A stretch of DNA of 64,000 bases from Petaurus breviceps papuanus (GCA_028583685.1 JAMXIF010001195.1:14655101-14719100); one strand, 5' to 3'; positions 1-11,655 are shown, counted from the stretch's first letter. Notes: a model not told the origin generated them from the letters alone. Made by a program: numbers and translations.

Positions 1-56
<56 letters not shown>

Positions 57-126
57 CATACTCTCTCTCTACTCTCTCTCTCCCCTTCTCTCTTCTCTCT
101 CCCTTTCCCCCTCTCCCCTCTCTCCA
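1..126. repeat. (CT)n microsatellite and pyrimidine tract
   Basis: A nearly pure CT dinucleotide run covers about the first 55 bases and decays into CTCTCTCC/CCCCTCTC-type pyrimidine sequence up to about base 126. It is cut by the window edge, so its full length is unknown. No coding or regulatory role is visible. Confidence 0.95.
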
Positions 127-234
127 ATGGAGAAGGAATAGAGCTGCTTTACTGCCTCAAATCTTTAATAAAACTGCAAGGAATGTTTGAAGAAAGTTGA
201 CCACCCAGAATTATGGTGAGGATCAAATGATATT

Positions 235-462
235 ATGCAGTAGATAGAATGACAGCCCTGGAATTGGGAAGAACTGAGTTCAAATCTGGCCTCAGACACT
301 AAACGAGCTATGACCCTAACAAGTCCCTTAACCCTGTTTGCTTTAGTTTCCTCATCTTTAAAATAAGTTGGAGGAGAAAAGGGCAAAACACTGCAATATC
401 TTTACCAAGAGAACCCCAAAAGGGGTCTCAAAGAGCTAGACACAACTAATTGACTGAACAAA
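235..462 (+). mobile_element. tRNA-derived marsupial SINE, long form
   Basis: The block carries the usual order of parts: tagatagaatgacagccctgg (degraded head), 'gagttcaaatctggcctcagacac' (B-box-like), a 'gacc...caagtcccttaacc' middle, then 'cctcatctttaaaataagttggaggag', 'aaccccaaaaggggtctcaaagagc' and 'gacacaactaattgactgaacaa'. The same long tail recurs at 54.4 kb. Several small deletions and no clear target duplication suggest an old copy. The reverse-strand reading frame here is antisense to the SINE and not a gene. Confidence 0.85.
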
Positions 463-559
463 CACAGTAACATACAATGTCCTTAGCAAAGCTTAAAATA
501 CTTTAGACATTTCAGCAATTTTGAGAGACATTGGAGTAAAATATATCAAAAGTAACTGT

Positions 560-667
560 AGTACCTATCTCACGGGGTTGTTGCAAAGATCAAATTAGAT
601 AATGCATGCAAAGCATTTTGAAAACTTTAAAGAGAACTATGTAAATGTCAAAAGTAATAACTATTAA
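560..667 (+). mobile_element. MIR/SINE tail fragment
   Basis: The string 'ggggttgttgcaaagatcaaattagataatgcatgcaaagc' followed by a degraded 'cactttgtaaa..' portion matches the right half of a marsupial tRNA-type SINE. The same tail is seen intact at 52.3 kb. The head is absent. Confidence 0.7.
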
Positions 668-1435
668 CTTTGCTTCATTTCCTTTTTTTATTACCTTGGC
701 TCATGTCTCTGATGTAGACTTATGTAATAGTCTCTGAATTTGTAATTATTCTGCTTTTAGAAGGATATTTAACTGGGGCATAAGGATGAACCATTTCATA
801 ACTCCCCTTCTAAGTACAGAAAACACTGTTAATTCAAGCATAAATCTACATCACAGATGAGAGTCTGGGTTACATTTCTTTTACCCAGACCTATCATTTC
901 TTTGATTTAGGGAACTCTCTGTGAGGAAACTCTCTTGACCACGATGGGTCAGCACCTTATCCAAAACTTCTAGCCTTAGAGAGTTGCCTAGCAGCATTGA
1001 GAAGTGAAATGAATTGGCCAACACTATACTGCTAGTATGTGCCAGAGGTAAGACAGGAATGCAGCTCTGTGATAACCAAACCAGCCTACTATCCCCTATC
1101 CATGCAGCCCCTTGTTCTTTAGGACCTTATTTTATCCACCCACTCAGTTAAGGAGCTCAGAAGTCTTTAATGATATTTTGAAAAGAAATACATAACAATG
1201 TCAAATACTGGATATTATCAGCTCTCTATAAACCTAGTTTGTTTTTCCTTCATTCAGTCTGATATGGTATTTACTGGATAGAAAGTCCCTTCTTCATGTC
1301 TAGGGGTGCTTCTGACAGCTGTGGATCAACAGCTTGAAGGAGAGAAATTAAGAGACAGTGTCCTTCTATGCCCCAGAAATCTCACTATAATATAACTTTT
1401 AGAAGAAAATGGGGAGTCCTGACAGAGCAGATATC
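668..1435. other. No recognised feature
   Basis: This is AT-rich sequence with stops in all frames and no long ORF, microsatellite or repeat family that I can name. It may be unique intergenic or intronic DNA. Confidence 0.5.
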
Positions 1436-1590
1436 TAGGACTCAGAGTTGGAAGGGATTTCAGGAATAATCCACTGTCATTTTTTTTTTTCAATTTTTCA
1501 AAGAGAAACCAAGTTATATTTAGTAAACTCAGGATTTCATCCCAGATCCTTTGACTAGAAATCCATTTTTTCCACTATACCATGTGGGTT
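1436..1590 (+). mobile_element. MIR-like SINE fragment
   Basis: The pattern 'ctcagagttggaagggatttcag', an internal 'tttttcaaagagaaacc', then 'catcccagatcctttgactagaaatcc' and 'ccactataccatg' is the skeleton of the marsupial/mammalian SINE that normally reads gagttggaagggacc... to ...tgactccaaatccagtgctctttccactgcacca. The centre is degraded, so this is an old copy. Confidence 0.65.
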
Positions 1591-1710
1591 TTATATTCAT
1601 TCTGACTGAAAATATCCTGAAAGAGTTCTGTGGAAGAGGATACCTATAGAAATGATAGATGATGTGACTAAATGTGGGAATGTGTAGAGAGGAAGGGGAA
1701 AGATGCTTAA

Positions 1711-2778
1711 TTTTTTTTCAAATGTTTTATTAACTTCTGGTTTACATCATTCATTTCCACCAGATTTTGAGTTACAATTTTTTTCCCCGTTTTTCCCCTA
1801 CCCACTGCCCCAAAATAGCAGTTGCTCAGGATATCCCCTTCTTTAACCAACTGGAAAAGTTGAAGGGGGTATGGGAGAGAGTTGGTAACCAGCTCCTATT
1901 TTTCTTAGAAGCTTTTGGTGCAGGAGTTCTGACTGCACTGTCTTCCTCCTATTCCATGCTTTGATCCTTGTTGTTACCAAAATAGGAGTCTAAAGTTGGG
2001 TTTCTCTGTTTATTTTGCTTCTTTTGCCTGCTCATGTCACTACTCAATCACTTGACCCCTGGGCTTTTTGCCACAGTAGGACTCTGCCACCAGACAGGGA
2101 AGCTTCATCCCAAATGCTGGGGTTTTCTCAGGTGCCAAAGGTGTTAGTTTTGTGCTCTCTTTGAAGGCTCCACACACTCTGGCAAGCTGGTCACACACCC
2201 CAGGACCTCCTTCCTAGACTGAAATCCAGATCCAAGCAGGTTAAAGCAAGAGCGATTACCCCTCAGAATGGTCGCTTGGTCCCCCTACACTCTGCAGGCC
2301 AGGAGCTGAAATTACCATGCAGGGGTGGCTGCACGGACACAGCACCTCAGTGGCTTCTTGCCCCAGGGGAAAAGGCCACCTGCACTCCCAACTATTGGAT
2401 CCCAAAGTCCACACTGCACTGACCTCTCACTTTGTCCTTAGCATCCATGTATTGACAGTTCTGGAAACCACCACAGCTGCTGGTGATCTGAAGTCCCTCC
2501 AGCTGGTGGTTGTTCAGGCCTGCCCTGGGGCTAACACCTCCAGCTCACAGAGGGTGGGTGGGGGGGGAGGCTGGGCTCGGCTCCCAGAGCACTGTGATAT
2601 GTGCTCCCTGCCAGCCTGCTGGGCTGTCCTCAGCAGGAGGTTAGCTTCTCTGTGTCATTTTGTGGGTTCTGTAGCTCCAAAGTTTGTTCAGAATTCCCTT
2701 TTACATGAATTTGGGGAGATGGAACCCCGAGCCCCACGGAAATCCTGTTTCTACTCTGCCATCTTGACTCTGCCCCCC
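1711..2778 (-). mobile_element. HAL1-like half-L1, short rearranged copy
   Basis: The left end from the T-run to about 1845 matches the 3' end of the larger minus-strand element at 59.27 kb. The part from about 1885 matches its ORF1 start and 5'UTR (around 61.24-62.07 kb), ending at 'gccatcttgactctgcccccc', the complement of a typical L1 5' end. The target duplication is tgcttaatttttt (1704 on) against tgcctaatttttt (2779 on), with one mismatch. Most of the body is missing. Between the two parts lies about 35 bp in the opposite orientation (1846-1880). The 170-codon plus-strand frame at 2317-2829 is antisense to this element. Confidence 0.8.
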
Positions 2779-3011
2779 TGCCTAATTTTTTTATGGCATA
2801 GAATTTTGACTTTATTAACAAAAATATAAAATTGACCATAGAACCTCCTCTACTAAGTACTTCCTATATTATGAAAGAAAAAATCAACCAAAGGGGAAAA
2901 AATGAAAATAATAAAGTGAAAATTTGTATGCTTTCATTTGCATTAAGATTCCACAAGACTGACTTATTTTGTACATTATTGGCAAAGCTGCTGGACACAA
3001 TGTGTTGCACT

Positions 3012-3090
3012 ATTAAGAACCTAGTATCTGGAGTTAGGGGACCTAGGTTCAAAGCTCAGATTTCCTATTGCAGTTGTGACATTTACGGGG
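3012..3090 (+). mobile_element. MIR/SINE head fragment
   Basis: The strings 'gaacctagtatctggagttaggggacctaggttcaaagctcagatttcc' and 'tgtgacatttacggg' match the 5' half of a tRNA-type SINE (tctggagtcaggggacctgggttcaaa...). The right half is not visible. Confidence 0.65.
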
Positions 3091-3419
3091 GTGTGCTAGA
3101 GTCAGCTTTAAATAGTTTGCTAACAATCCATTGCTAAATTTTTGATGTTAGCATTCCTACCTCTGAAATCAGTGATCTCCGCAAATCAAGACTTGATCTA
3201 TTGTTTTGTTGCTTTTATGGACTTGAGAAAATGTTATAATGCAAATACACTTGAAATTTTTGTGTGTATACATTTCTTCCCCTTCTAGAGACCTTGGTTG
3301 TTAAACATTTATCAGTAGGCCCCACTATTGCTCTAGGCACATTATTTGGGCTCAGCAGGAGTGCAGGGGATGGCTCAGAGAATGAAGTTATCACGAGACT
3401 AGAGACCCAGTGACTGGAG

Positions 3420-3421
3420 GC

Positions 3422-3456
<35 letters not shown>

Positions 3457-3458
3457 GG
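3420..3458. repeat. (ATA)n trinucleotide microsatellite
   Basis: About twelve uninterrupted ATA/TAA units. They directly precede MIR-like sequence, as if grown from an A-rich spot. Confidence 0.95.
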
Positions 3459-3640
3459 CATTTATATCGCACTTAAAATTTGCACAATGCTTTCCATTTT
3501 TTTAATCTCATTTGAGCCTCTCAACAGCCCTGAACCATGAGAGCTTAACTTCTTTGGACATTAAACTTCTCACATGTAAAATAAAGATGACTGCTGAAGA
3601 GGTCCTTTGTGACTCTAAATATTCTGTAGCAACTATACAA
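3459..3640 (+). mobile_element. MIR-like fragment
   Basis: The core 'ggcatttatatcgcacttaaaatttgcacaatgctttcc...ctcatttgagcctctcaacagccctg' followed by 'gagagcttaacttc' resembles the MIR core and right half (…gctttacaaatattatctcatttgatcctcacaacaaccctg). It is degraded and without visible target duplications. Confidence 0.65.
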
Positions 3641-3747
3641 ACACAAATCAAGAGGGATTTAAAAGAGTAGTTCAGTGTTTGATAAAAATCAAAACACAAA
3701 CACAATGGAAAAGACATTTTAAAAATAACTGCTTTGGGATATAATTG

Positions 3748-6700
3748 AAGGGGTGAAGTCAAGATGGTGGAGTGAGGCAGGAATATGCCTGAATTCTTCC
3801 AAATTCTCCTCCAAATAACTATAAAATAATATCTCAAAATGAAATCTGGAATATCAGAACCAGCAAAGGGATGGGTGTGATCCAATTTTCCAGCCAAAGA
3901 CCATTTAGAAGATTGGTATGACAAGTCTGTCTCATTCTGGTAAAGGGAGAAGATAGTATAGTATAGATGGCACCCAGGAAAGTTAGAAGCAAGCCACACC
4001 CCAGCAAGCCAGCAGCAAGTCCTTGAGCCCCAGTGCAGGTCAGTGGTGAGGTCCCATACCCCTGGTGTAGCAGCAGGCCAGCAGAAAGGATCTGTGTCCC
4101 CAGGGCAGCAGGCCAGCTTCAGGGCCATGTGCCCCCCAGGAGAAAGAAGCTTGGTATAGTGTCCCTTCTACTCCAGGAGGAGAGCCCAACTTTAACATAA
4201 AATTAAAAGTAATGAAAACGACTGGAAAAAATGAGCAGAATTTTAAAAAAGCTAACCATACAAGGTTACTGTGCTGACAAGGAAGCTCCAAACACAAACT
4301 CGGAAGAGGACAGCAATGTGAAAGAAGCTACATGTGAAGCCTCCAATTAAAATGTGGTTGGTGTCAAGTCCTCCCCAAAAAACTCCTAGAAAATCTCAAA
4401 AATAATTTTAAAAATCAGAGAGGAAGAAGAAAAAAGTGGAAAGAGAAAGGAGGAAGATGCAAGAGAATTAAGAAAAAATGGCAACCGTTTGGTAAAGGAA
4501 GCACAAAAAATGGAAAAAGATATATAAAAATTCACCGACAAAAATAATTCCTTAAGAAGTAGAACCGGCCAAATGAAAAAGAGGGTACAAAAGCTTACAG
4601 AAGAATAGAGTTCTTTAATCATTAGAATTGTGAGAATGGATATCAAGGACTTCATGAGACATATAAATAAACAAAATAAGGAGAATGAAAACATTAGGAG
4701 AAAGTGTGAAATATCACATTAGAAAAAGAACTAACCTGGAAAATAGGTCAAGGAAAGATAATTTTGGAATTATTGGTCTACTTGAAAGCCACGATAACAA
4801 AAAAGAACCTGGACATCATATTTCAAGAAATTATCAAGTAAAGCTATCCTGATATCCTAGAACCAGGGGTTGAAAGGCAAATTGAAAGAATCCAACAATC
4901 ACCTCCAGAAAGAGATCCCAAAATGAAAACTACTAAGAAATATTATAGCTAAATTCCAGACCTCTCAGGCCAAGGACAAAATGTTGTGAGCATCTAGAAA
5001 GAACAATTTAAATATTGTGGAGCCTTGTGTCAGGAATACACAGGATTTAGCAGCTTCTACATTAAAGGATCGGAGAGTTTGAAATTTGATATTCTGAAAG
5101 GAAAAGGAGCTAGGAACCACAATCAGGGATCATCTACCCAGAAAAACTGAGTAACATCCTTTGGGGAAAATTGATATTCAATGCAACAGAGAATTTCCAA
5201 GCATTTCTGATGAAAAGACCAGAGCTGAATAGAAAATTTAATTTCCAAATATAAGGTAAGAGAAGCATTAAAATGGTAAACAGGAAAGAGAAATCATAAC
5301 AGATTCAGTAAGGTTAAACTCTTTACAACCCCACATGGAAACTTTATAATTATTATGGCAGTTAGAAGGAGTATAAATAGACAAAAGGCACATTTGATGG
5401 AATGATACAAAAATTAGGGAGTGAGAGGATTGCATTGGGAGGCAAATGAAGGGAGAGGTAGAATGGGGTAAATTATCTCAAATGAAGAGGCACAAAAGAC
5501 CAATTATAGTGGAGGGAAAGATGGAGAAAGGAGAGTTGGGTATTGCTTGAACCTTACTCTTATCAGAATTGGCTCAAAGAGGAAATAACTTACACACTCA
5601 GTTGGGTATAGAAATCTTTATTATTCTATAGGGTAGTAGGAGGGGAATGGATAAGAAGGGGGCTGATATAAGGGAGGAAAAATTGTAGGAGGTGGTGGTC
5701 AAAAACACTTGTCAAGAGGTGCAGTGTTAAAGCAGAGAGAGAAGAATAAATGGGAAAATATGATGGAGGGAAATACACTGTTAGTAATCATAACTATGAA
5801 TGTGAAAGGGATAAACATCCATAAAATGGAAGCAGATAGCAGTGTATTAAAAGCCAGAATTCCACAATATGTTGTGTATAAAAAACACATTTGAAGAAGA
5901 GAAATACACAAAGAGTGAAAGTAAGGGGCTGGAGCAGAATCTATTATGCTTAAGTTGAAGTAGAAAAAAGAAGGCATAGCAATCATGATCTCAGACAAAG
6001 CAAACACAAAAATAGATCTAATTAAAAGGAAAAAAGGAGGAAATTACAACTTGCTAAAAGGTACCAGGGACAATTAAAACAACTCTAAGGTATCACTTCA
6101 CACCCATCAGATTGGCTAAGATGACGGAAAAGGAAAATGGTAAGTGTTGGAGGGGATGTAGGAAAATTGGGATACTAATACACAGTTGGTGGAGTTGTAA
6201 ATTGATCCAAACTTTCTGGAGAGCAATTTGGAACCATTTTCAAAGGGCTATTAAATTGTTCATTTTCATTGATCCAGCAATACAGCTGCCATAACTGTGT
6301 TCCAAAGAGATAAGTAAAGAGGGAAAAGACCTATTTATTAAAAAAAATTAACAGCTCTTTTTCTGATGGCAAAGAATTATAAATTGAGAGGATATCTATC
6401 AGTTGAACAAATTCTGGTATATGATTGTAATGGAATACTCTTGTACTATAAGAATAAAAGGAGCAGAAAAATTTCAGAAAAAGCTGGAAATACTCACATG
6501 AACTTACACAAAATGAAATGAGCAGAACCATGAGACACTGTGCACCCTAAAAACAATATTGTGCAATGATCAACTATGAATAACTTAGCTATTTTCACCA
6601 ACATAACGATCTAAGACAATTCCAAATGACTCGATAAAAAATGCTATTCACCTCCAGAGAAAAAGACAATGGATTCTTGATGCAAATAAAAGCATACATT

Positions 6701-6925
6701 TTTCACTTTTTTTTTGGTCTGAGTTTTCTTTCACATCATGACTAATATGGAAAGAGTCTTTGCCTGACTGAACACGTAAAACCTATATTCAATTGCTTAA
6801 CATATTGGGAGGAGGGATGGCATGCAGGGACAGAATTTGAAACTCAAAATTGTAAAAATTGAAAATGTAAAGAATAATTTTTATATGCAATTAGGACAAA
6901 TAAAACTTTATTTTAAAATTGTTGA
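3748..6925 (+). mobile_element. L1 LINE, internally deleted copy
   Basis: It begins with the L1-type 5' end 'ggggtgaagtcaagatggtgg'. About 3750-4380 is 5'UTR. About 4390-5290 holds a decayed ORF1: Lys/Glu-rich coiled-coil code, then an 'aacctgg..ataggtcaaggaaagataattttggaattattgg' RRM start and 'gaaccaggggttgaaaggcaaattgaaagaatcc'. At 5.79-6.08 kb a short ORF2 endonuclease stretch follows (ITMNVKGINIHKME; then atctcagacaaagcaaacac, cf. ISDKAKAKIDLIKR of the 19-kb copy). The sequence then jumps to the L1 3'UTR ('cagattggctaagatgacgg...ggagttgtaaattgatccaaa') and ends in AATAAA and an A-rich tail near 6.9 kb. All of RT is missing. No clear target duplication was found. Confidence 0.8.
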
Positions 6926-7177
6926 GATAACAAACAAAAATTTGGCAGAAATTAGGTTTAGCCCAATCATTTACACCATATAGTGCAATAACTTCATATT
7001 GTGTACATAAACTGTATATAAATGGTCACATTACAAAAAAAAGCAAAAATAAGACACAACAAATAGAAGAGAACAAGATATACCTTTCACAACTATAACA
7101 GAGAATTCTAATTCCTATAATTTACTGTGTATCAATATTTGATTTTTAAAAAGCTGGAATCTATTTTGTTGTTGTTG

Positions 7178-7312
7178 TTTAGTCTTTTTTCAGTTATTTC
7201 CAGGCTCACACAACTAGTAAATGTCTGAGACCAGATTTGAACTTAAGAAGGTGAGACTTTCTGACTCCAGGTCCAACATTCTATCCACTGTACCACCTAG
7301 CTACTCCCTATA
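7178..7312 (-). mobile_element. Marsupial tRNA-type SINE
   Basis: Read on the plus strand it runs 'cacacaactagtaaatgtctgagaccagatttgaacttaag...tgactccaggtccaacattctatccactgtaccacctagctactccc'. This is the reverse complement of the GGCAGCTAGGTGG...GAGTTCAAATC SINE. It is worn and has no clear tail. Confidence 0.85.
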
Positions 7313-7379
7313 ATACAGAGGCAAGAATGAATGGAACACTAGTCTAATTCAGAATGTGTCTTAATTCATTCAACAGGAA

Positions 7380-10180
7380 CCCCACCTACCAGTTTCATAG
7401 CAAGGTGTGGTCTCTGGTGAAGGGTCTGCCTACAAAGACAAGCCATAAAAATACCACATAGAGAAAATGCACATGGTTCGCAACATTTTATTCCAATCTA
7501 TTTTTATTACTATTATTTCTAGAAGTAGATTTCCCAGGGCTACCTTTACCTGAAAACTAAAAATTTCAGCCTCCTTTCCTCCCTGCTTTCATCCCCATCC
7601 CCCATACTCTTTTGTTGAATAGCAATCCCTTAGTCATTGCAAGGTAAACATAAAGGTGAATATCAAGTAATAGGAAAGATGATAGGGGATTTACCAATTT
7701 ACTACTAACATCTGTATTATTACTAGGGCATGGAATGTACATCTGTTGCTAATGGTTCACTGAGTTTCTTGCAGCCCTGGTTCATTCATCTCTTCTTTGT
7801 GCACAAGGACAAAGAGTAGACTCAAAGGATAAGCTTTTGTGAGCCTTGATCTTAGAGAGCAATCATGCCACCATCACTGTAGATAAGACGCCAGGTAAGA
7901 GAGAAGTCCCATGTTTACATTCTACAAGTGGGACCTAATACCACAGTCAGGTTTCAAAGCTCATAAAAGCCTGCAAGATTTCTGTCTCCCTAGCAATGCA
8001 TACCCAATTAACTTGGTTTTGTATGTTAGTCTTGAGAATCCAAACATAAATTAAAATGAGAATATGCCATCTTGGCTATTCTTCATAAATGCATGAGACA
8101 CCATCAGAGTTAAAGAAAGTCCCAAAAAACATAGTTGGTTTAAAAATAAATCAGTGCAGTTAAAGGTTGAACAAAGGTATCCAACCTCCAATATATGTAG
8201 CAGGAAATAAATATTTCAGAGTTATACACTATACATGAACACAATAACATTATGGCCAGCAATTTTTTTACAATAATTCTGGGGTGTTCCTTTATAGTGC
8301 TTTGATGATTCATTAAGATGTAGAAGTGACCTTCAAAGGCTATGCCAGTGTTGTGTTTTTCATTTAGTTAGTTTTATATCATAATGGTTCTTCCTAGTCA
8401 TAAATTTATTCAACTCATGTAAATAGATCTAAGTATGGCTTCTAGTTTGAAGATGCAGTTAGAGAAAAACATGTTATTTATCACTTTCTGTATACATAGG
8501 TGGCACCCATCTATATGGCTACCTTGAAAAAATACATTAAGCAACTCATAAATCTCATGGAATATTTCTCCAATCAGGGGCATGCTGGAGCCAGTTTATA
8601 TCATTACCAAAGCTGATTGTTACATTTTCAGTGCGATCATTTACACCTTGGAAATTAGCAAACTTACAAATTCTGTAAACTAAGGCTTAATTTATTGCTT
8701 TATTAACTATCTAGATTTAACAAAATGATGGGGGAGATATTAATAATGCAGATCTTAAAAGTGTATCATGTTTTTTTGAGAGGCAGTTATTAAACATTTC
8801 CTAGCATAGCCCTGTAAATAATATAAAATGCCTATTGGACTTAATTAATACAAACTTTTAAAAATACTCCATGGATAAAAGATACTGAAGGCTTTAAGCT
8901 TAAATCCTGAAGTCACATTGAACCAAATGACTTAGGAAATACTAGAAATTTATTGGTTTCTTGCTTGCAGAATACCTCAAGCATTATGTTTTCCAAGGAA
9001 AAAAGCTATGTGAATATATTAAGAGAGTTATTGGCCTCCTGAAATCAAAGCTAAATGGAAAGATCATATTTAAAGCAATTAGCATGTATTTAATACAAAC
9101 ATGAATGTAAAATTTCAGCATTATAAAAGTACCATAACTGATTTTAAATTTATCTTAATTAAAACTAGTAAAATACACATCGAATGCAAAATTTCAAGGT
9201 AGATGTAGCAATAGCAACATTTCCCAACCAAAAAGGAAGAAGAAAATGGATATAGCCAATCTCAGAGCACATGATTAAAAGGTCATAAAATGATACAGTT
9301 TTTTTTTTGAACAAGCAGACAACTTTTTACTGAGAAATAGTAAAGGCTGAATTAGTCAAATGTTACCAAAGCATTTACTTCTTAGAGATTGTATAAAATG
9401 GCTAGGAAGCAAGTGTGGCATCAAAAGAACCTTGGTAACATTCAGAGCAACTCAATCAATAATATGCCAACAAAGAAGGGTCAAGCAAATTACCAAGTCA
9501 TGTTGATTTGCACAGAGAGTTTTATAATAATTATTCAACACCAGATCATTGCCACTCAAGAATTATAGAATAATACTTCTGGATTAAGGTATATTATGTC
9601 AGGAAATGGTAAAAAAAATGAAAAAACCAAAACTATTCAACATATCATTTTAAGTTGCAGAAATTGAGCATATTAACCAGAATCATACACCAAAATCCTT
9701 CCATGTTCATAAACCACCAGACAGAAAATCCCCATACTGCAAATATAGACCTTAAAATATCTATGAGATTTTAACAAATAACCTATTCTAGAATTTTACA
9801 GTCACCACTGACAAATATTTGCCTCAAATTTCCCATGCAAAATATATACCCTTAAAAATTTAAGACCAATATTTTAAAAAAAATCCTGTTTTGAGCTAAG
9901 TGGTTGCCACAAATGTATTAATGAGTCTCAGGAGATGATATTCAAGTAACAGTGAAATAAGATAGAAAATAATATTCTTCAGTTTCAAGTTACTTGGAAT
10001 GTAGTGTTTTCAAAATACAGACAGTAGAAAAAATTAAAACCAAGATGGATCAATATAATGTACAAATATCACTTTCCCCCCACTCGTTTGATCCTGTCTG
10101 CTACTGGAGTTCTGCCAGAGATGCTCTCAGTGAACTCACAGAGATAGAGCTTATGCCCTCATAATTTTATTAATTTAAAT
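7380..10180. other. Repeat-poor block; possible 3'UTR or noncoding RNA, unproven
   Basis: About 2.8 kb of AT-rich sequence in which I recognise no transposable element, unlike nearly all of the surrounding DNA. There is no ORF above 60 codons. On the minus strand an AATAAA lies at about 7479-7484 (seen as TTTATT on plus), a possible polyadenylation site for a transcript entering from the right. Sequence alone does not show transcription. It could equally be unique intergenic DNA. Confidence 0.35.
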
Positions 10181-10239
10181 ATAAGTTATATTATTCACCT
10201 GTGCAAAAGTCTAAGGGACACTAAACCAAAAATAAATAC

Positions 10240-10410
10240 TGACAGGATAGTGACGTGTCTACCACCACCACCACCATCACCATGACTATAACTACTATAA
10301 ATATTACTGCTACTACTGCTACTACTAGTACTACTACTACTATTACTACTAAAACTACAACTTCTACTACTATAGCTGCTGTTGCCACAATTACTACTAC
10401 TATACCAAGC
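10240..10410. repeat. Imperfect ACC/ACT trinucleotide array
   Basis: Units of ACC, ATC, ACT and GCT repeat with 3-bp phase for about 160 bases, starting with a pure (ACC)n run at 10261-10276. The reverse-strand frames made of runs of Ser/Val codons here are translations of this simple repeat and not a protein gene. Confidence 0.9.
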
Positions 10411-10421
10411 AATGTGTGTAT

Positions 10422-10502
10422 ACACATGTAAATATACATATATAAACAAACACAAAAGATTGAGATTATATATGTGTATGTACACACACATATACATATA
10501 TA

Positions 10503-10543
<41 letters not shown>

Positions 10544-10545
10544 CT
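10422..10545. repeat. AT/GT-rich microsatellite (TATA/ACAC)
   Basis: Alternating purine-pyrimidine sequence: TATACACATG blocks, ACACACA and a pure TA run of about 30 bases near 10512-10540. A related tract occurs at 10650-10712 (ATATATACACACAC, then GTGTGTGTGT). Confidence 0.9.
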
Positions 10546-10549
10546 CTCA

Positions 10550-10645
10550 TTATTCTGTCCCTTGGTTTTAGAAAGATTCTATTTATATCAAGGAAATACT
10601 ATTCTCATTATTTTAAATTAAAGCACATGTTGTATTCTATCAAAA
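10550..10645 (-). mobile_element. Short L1 ORF2 fragment (tentative)
   Basis: The string 'ggttttagaaagattctatttatatcaaggaaatac...gttgtattctatcaaaattt' resembles the old L1 reverse-transcriptase region at 16.45-16.55 kb ('aggtttagaaagatccaatttatcatatcaagg...ttatactttatcaaaataa'). It is flanked on both sides by TA/CA microsatellites. Confidence 0.5.
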
Positions 10646-10754
10646 TTTATATGTATATGTATATATATATATATACACACACATACTCATATGCGTTTGT
10701 GTGTGTGTGTGTAACTTTAAGATTTGCAATGTGCCTCACACATATTACCTCATT

Positions 10755-10965
10755 TTACCAATCAATCAATCAATCAATGAGAATTTAAGTTACAATGTGC
10801 TAGGCCCTATGCTAGGTAATCCTTACAACAACCTCATACTGTTATTATTACCATTTTCCAAATGAAGAAACTGAGCCTCTGCAGTCTTTGTAAGCAGTCT
10901 AGCATAATACAACTAGCAATTATTTAAAGCAAACTATCTTCCTGACTCCAAGTGTAGTACCCTAA
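10755..10965 (+). mobile_element. MIR-like SINE
   Basis: The core is 'caatcaatcaatcaatgagaatttaagttacaatgtgctaggccctatgctaggtaatccttacaacaacctcatactgttattattaccattttccaaatgaagaaactgagcctc', read in segments. It ends in 'cttcctgactccaagtgtagtacc'. This is the well-known layout of MIR/THER-class SINEs. The (CAAT)n at its start is a small expansion. Confidence 0.75.
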
Positions 10966-11319
10966 AAGCCCTCTCATGTAGTCTTTTGCTATATTCTTTC
11001 ACTGTTACTTGAGTATCATCTGCAGAGACTCCTCCTTATGACTATAGTTGTGGCAAGCATTTAGTTAAGAGCAGTATCTCCAAGCTTGCTCTAAAGTCAT
11101 ATAATCAGAGACAGGGGAAGTGAGGTTCTGACAGTTTAAGCTGCTGAATGATGGGCCACTTGCTATTTGTATCCTGCTCCCATTAGAAACATCTTGGAGT
11201 CACACAGAAGTACCTTGGCATGATAATGACAGCTGACTAGGAAATCACCTTCAGAAGGCTTCAAGATCCACTGGCAATTATTACTATTTTCATTATTATT
11301 AACAGTAATAAAGAACCTA

Positions 11320-11480
11320 TGTGGTATAGTGCTGAATGATGACTTTGTAGCAATGGTATATCGATTCAGATCTCAAATCTGTCACTATTTTTGTGACCCT
11401 AGACATGTTGCCTTATCCTTTTTAGGATTCACTTATCTTATTTATAAAATTAAGAGATGAACTAGATCAGAGGTTGTTGA
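11320..11480 (+). mobile_element. MIR-like SINE, left part, interrupted by a hAT-like insert
   Basis: The SINE runs 'tggtatagtgctgaatgatgac...gattcagatctcaaatctg...tgtgaccctagacatgttgcc...cttatttataaaattaagagatgaactagat'. Its right end ('gagataatttgtaagttcatttccaactc') resumes near 11660-11700, so about 180 bp of other sequence sits inside it. Confidence 0.65.
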
Positions 11481-11655
11481 CACACTATGGACCTTGAGTT
11501 AGCAGAATCTGGACTGCTGCCTGGTTGTTTGGGGGGTTTTTTGGTTTGTTTTTTTAATGTCTTGTGAGCTATAACTTCTGGCCAGCTAAAGGGCCTGGTT
11601 AGTTAAACCTTAGAGCAGTAATTGGTTAGATTTGACCTATAGACCAGTGTTTTTT
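11478..11655. mobile_element. hAT/MER-like nonautonomous DNA transposon remnant
   Basis: The motifs 'cactatggacc', 'aatctggactgctgcctggttgttt', 'cttgtgagctataac' and 'gccagctaaagggcctgg' echo the 'ctatggcccgcgggccaaatctggcccgctgcctgtttt' pattern of Charlie/MER-type elements. Its position inside a SINE supports insertion. The terminal repeats do not match well by eye, so the family is uncertain. Confidence 0.45.

Noticed and set aside
2317-2829. 170-codon plus-strand frame
   Set aside because: It is antisense to the 5'UTR of a minus-strand HAL1-like copy. A related antisense frame is open at 61601-61888 in the sister copy, which reflects GC-rich sequence lacking stops and not a protein.
3508-4128. 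206-codon minus-strand frame
   Set aside because: It spans a MIR fragment and the 5'UTR of a plus-strand L1 in antisense. It has no motif or conserved start.
10195-10550. Serine/valine-rich reverse frames that look like low-complexity proteins
   Set aside because: They are translations of the ACC/ACT and TA/CA microsatellites.
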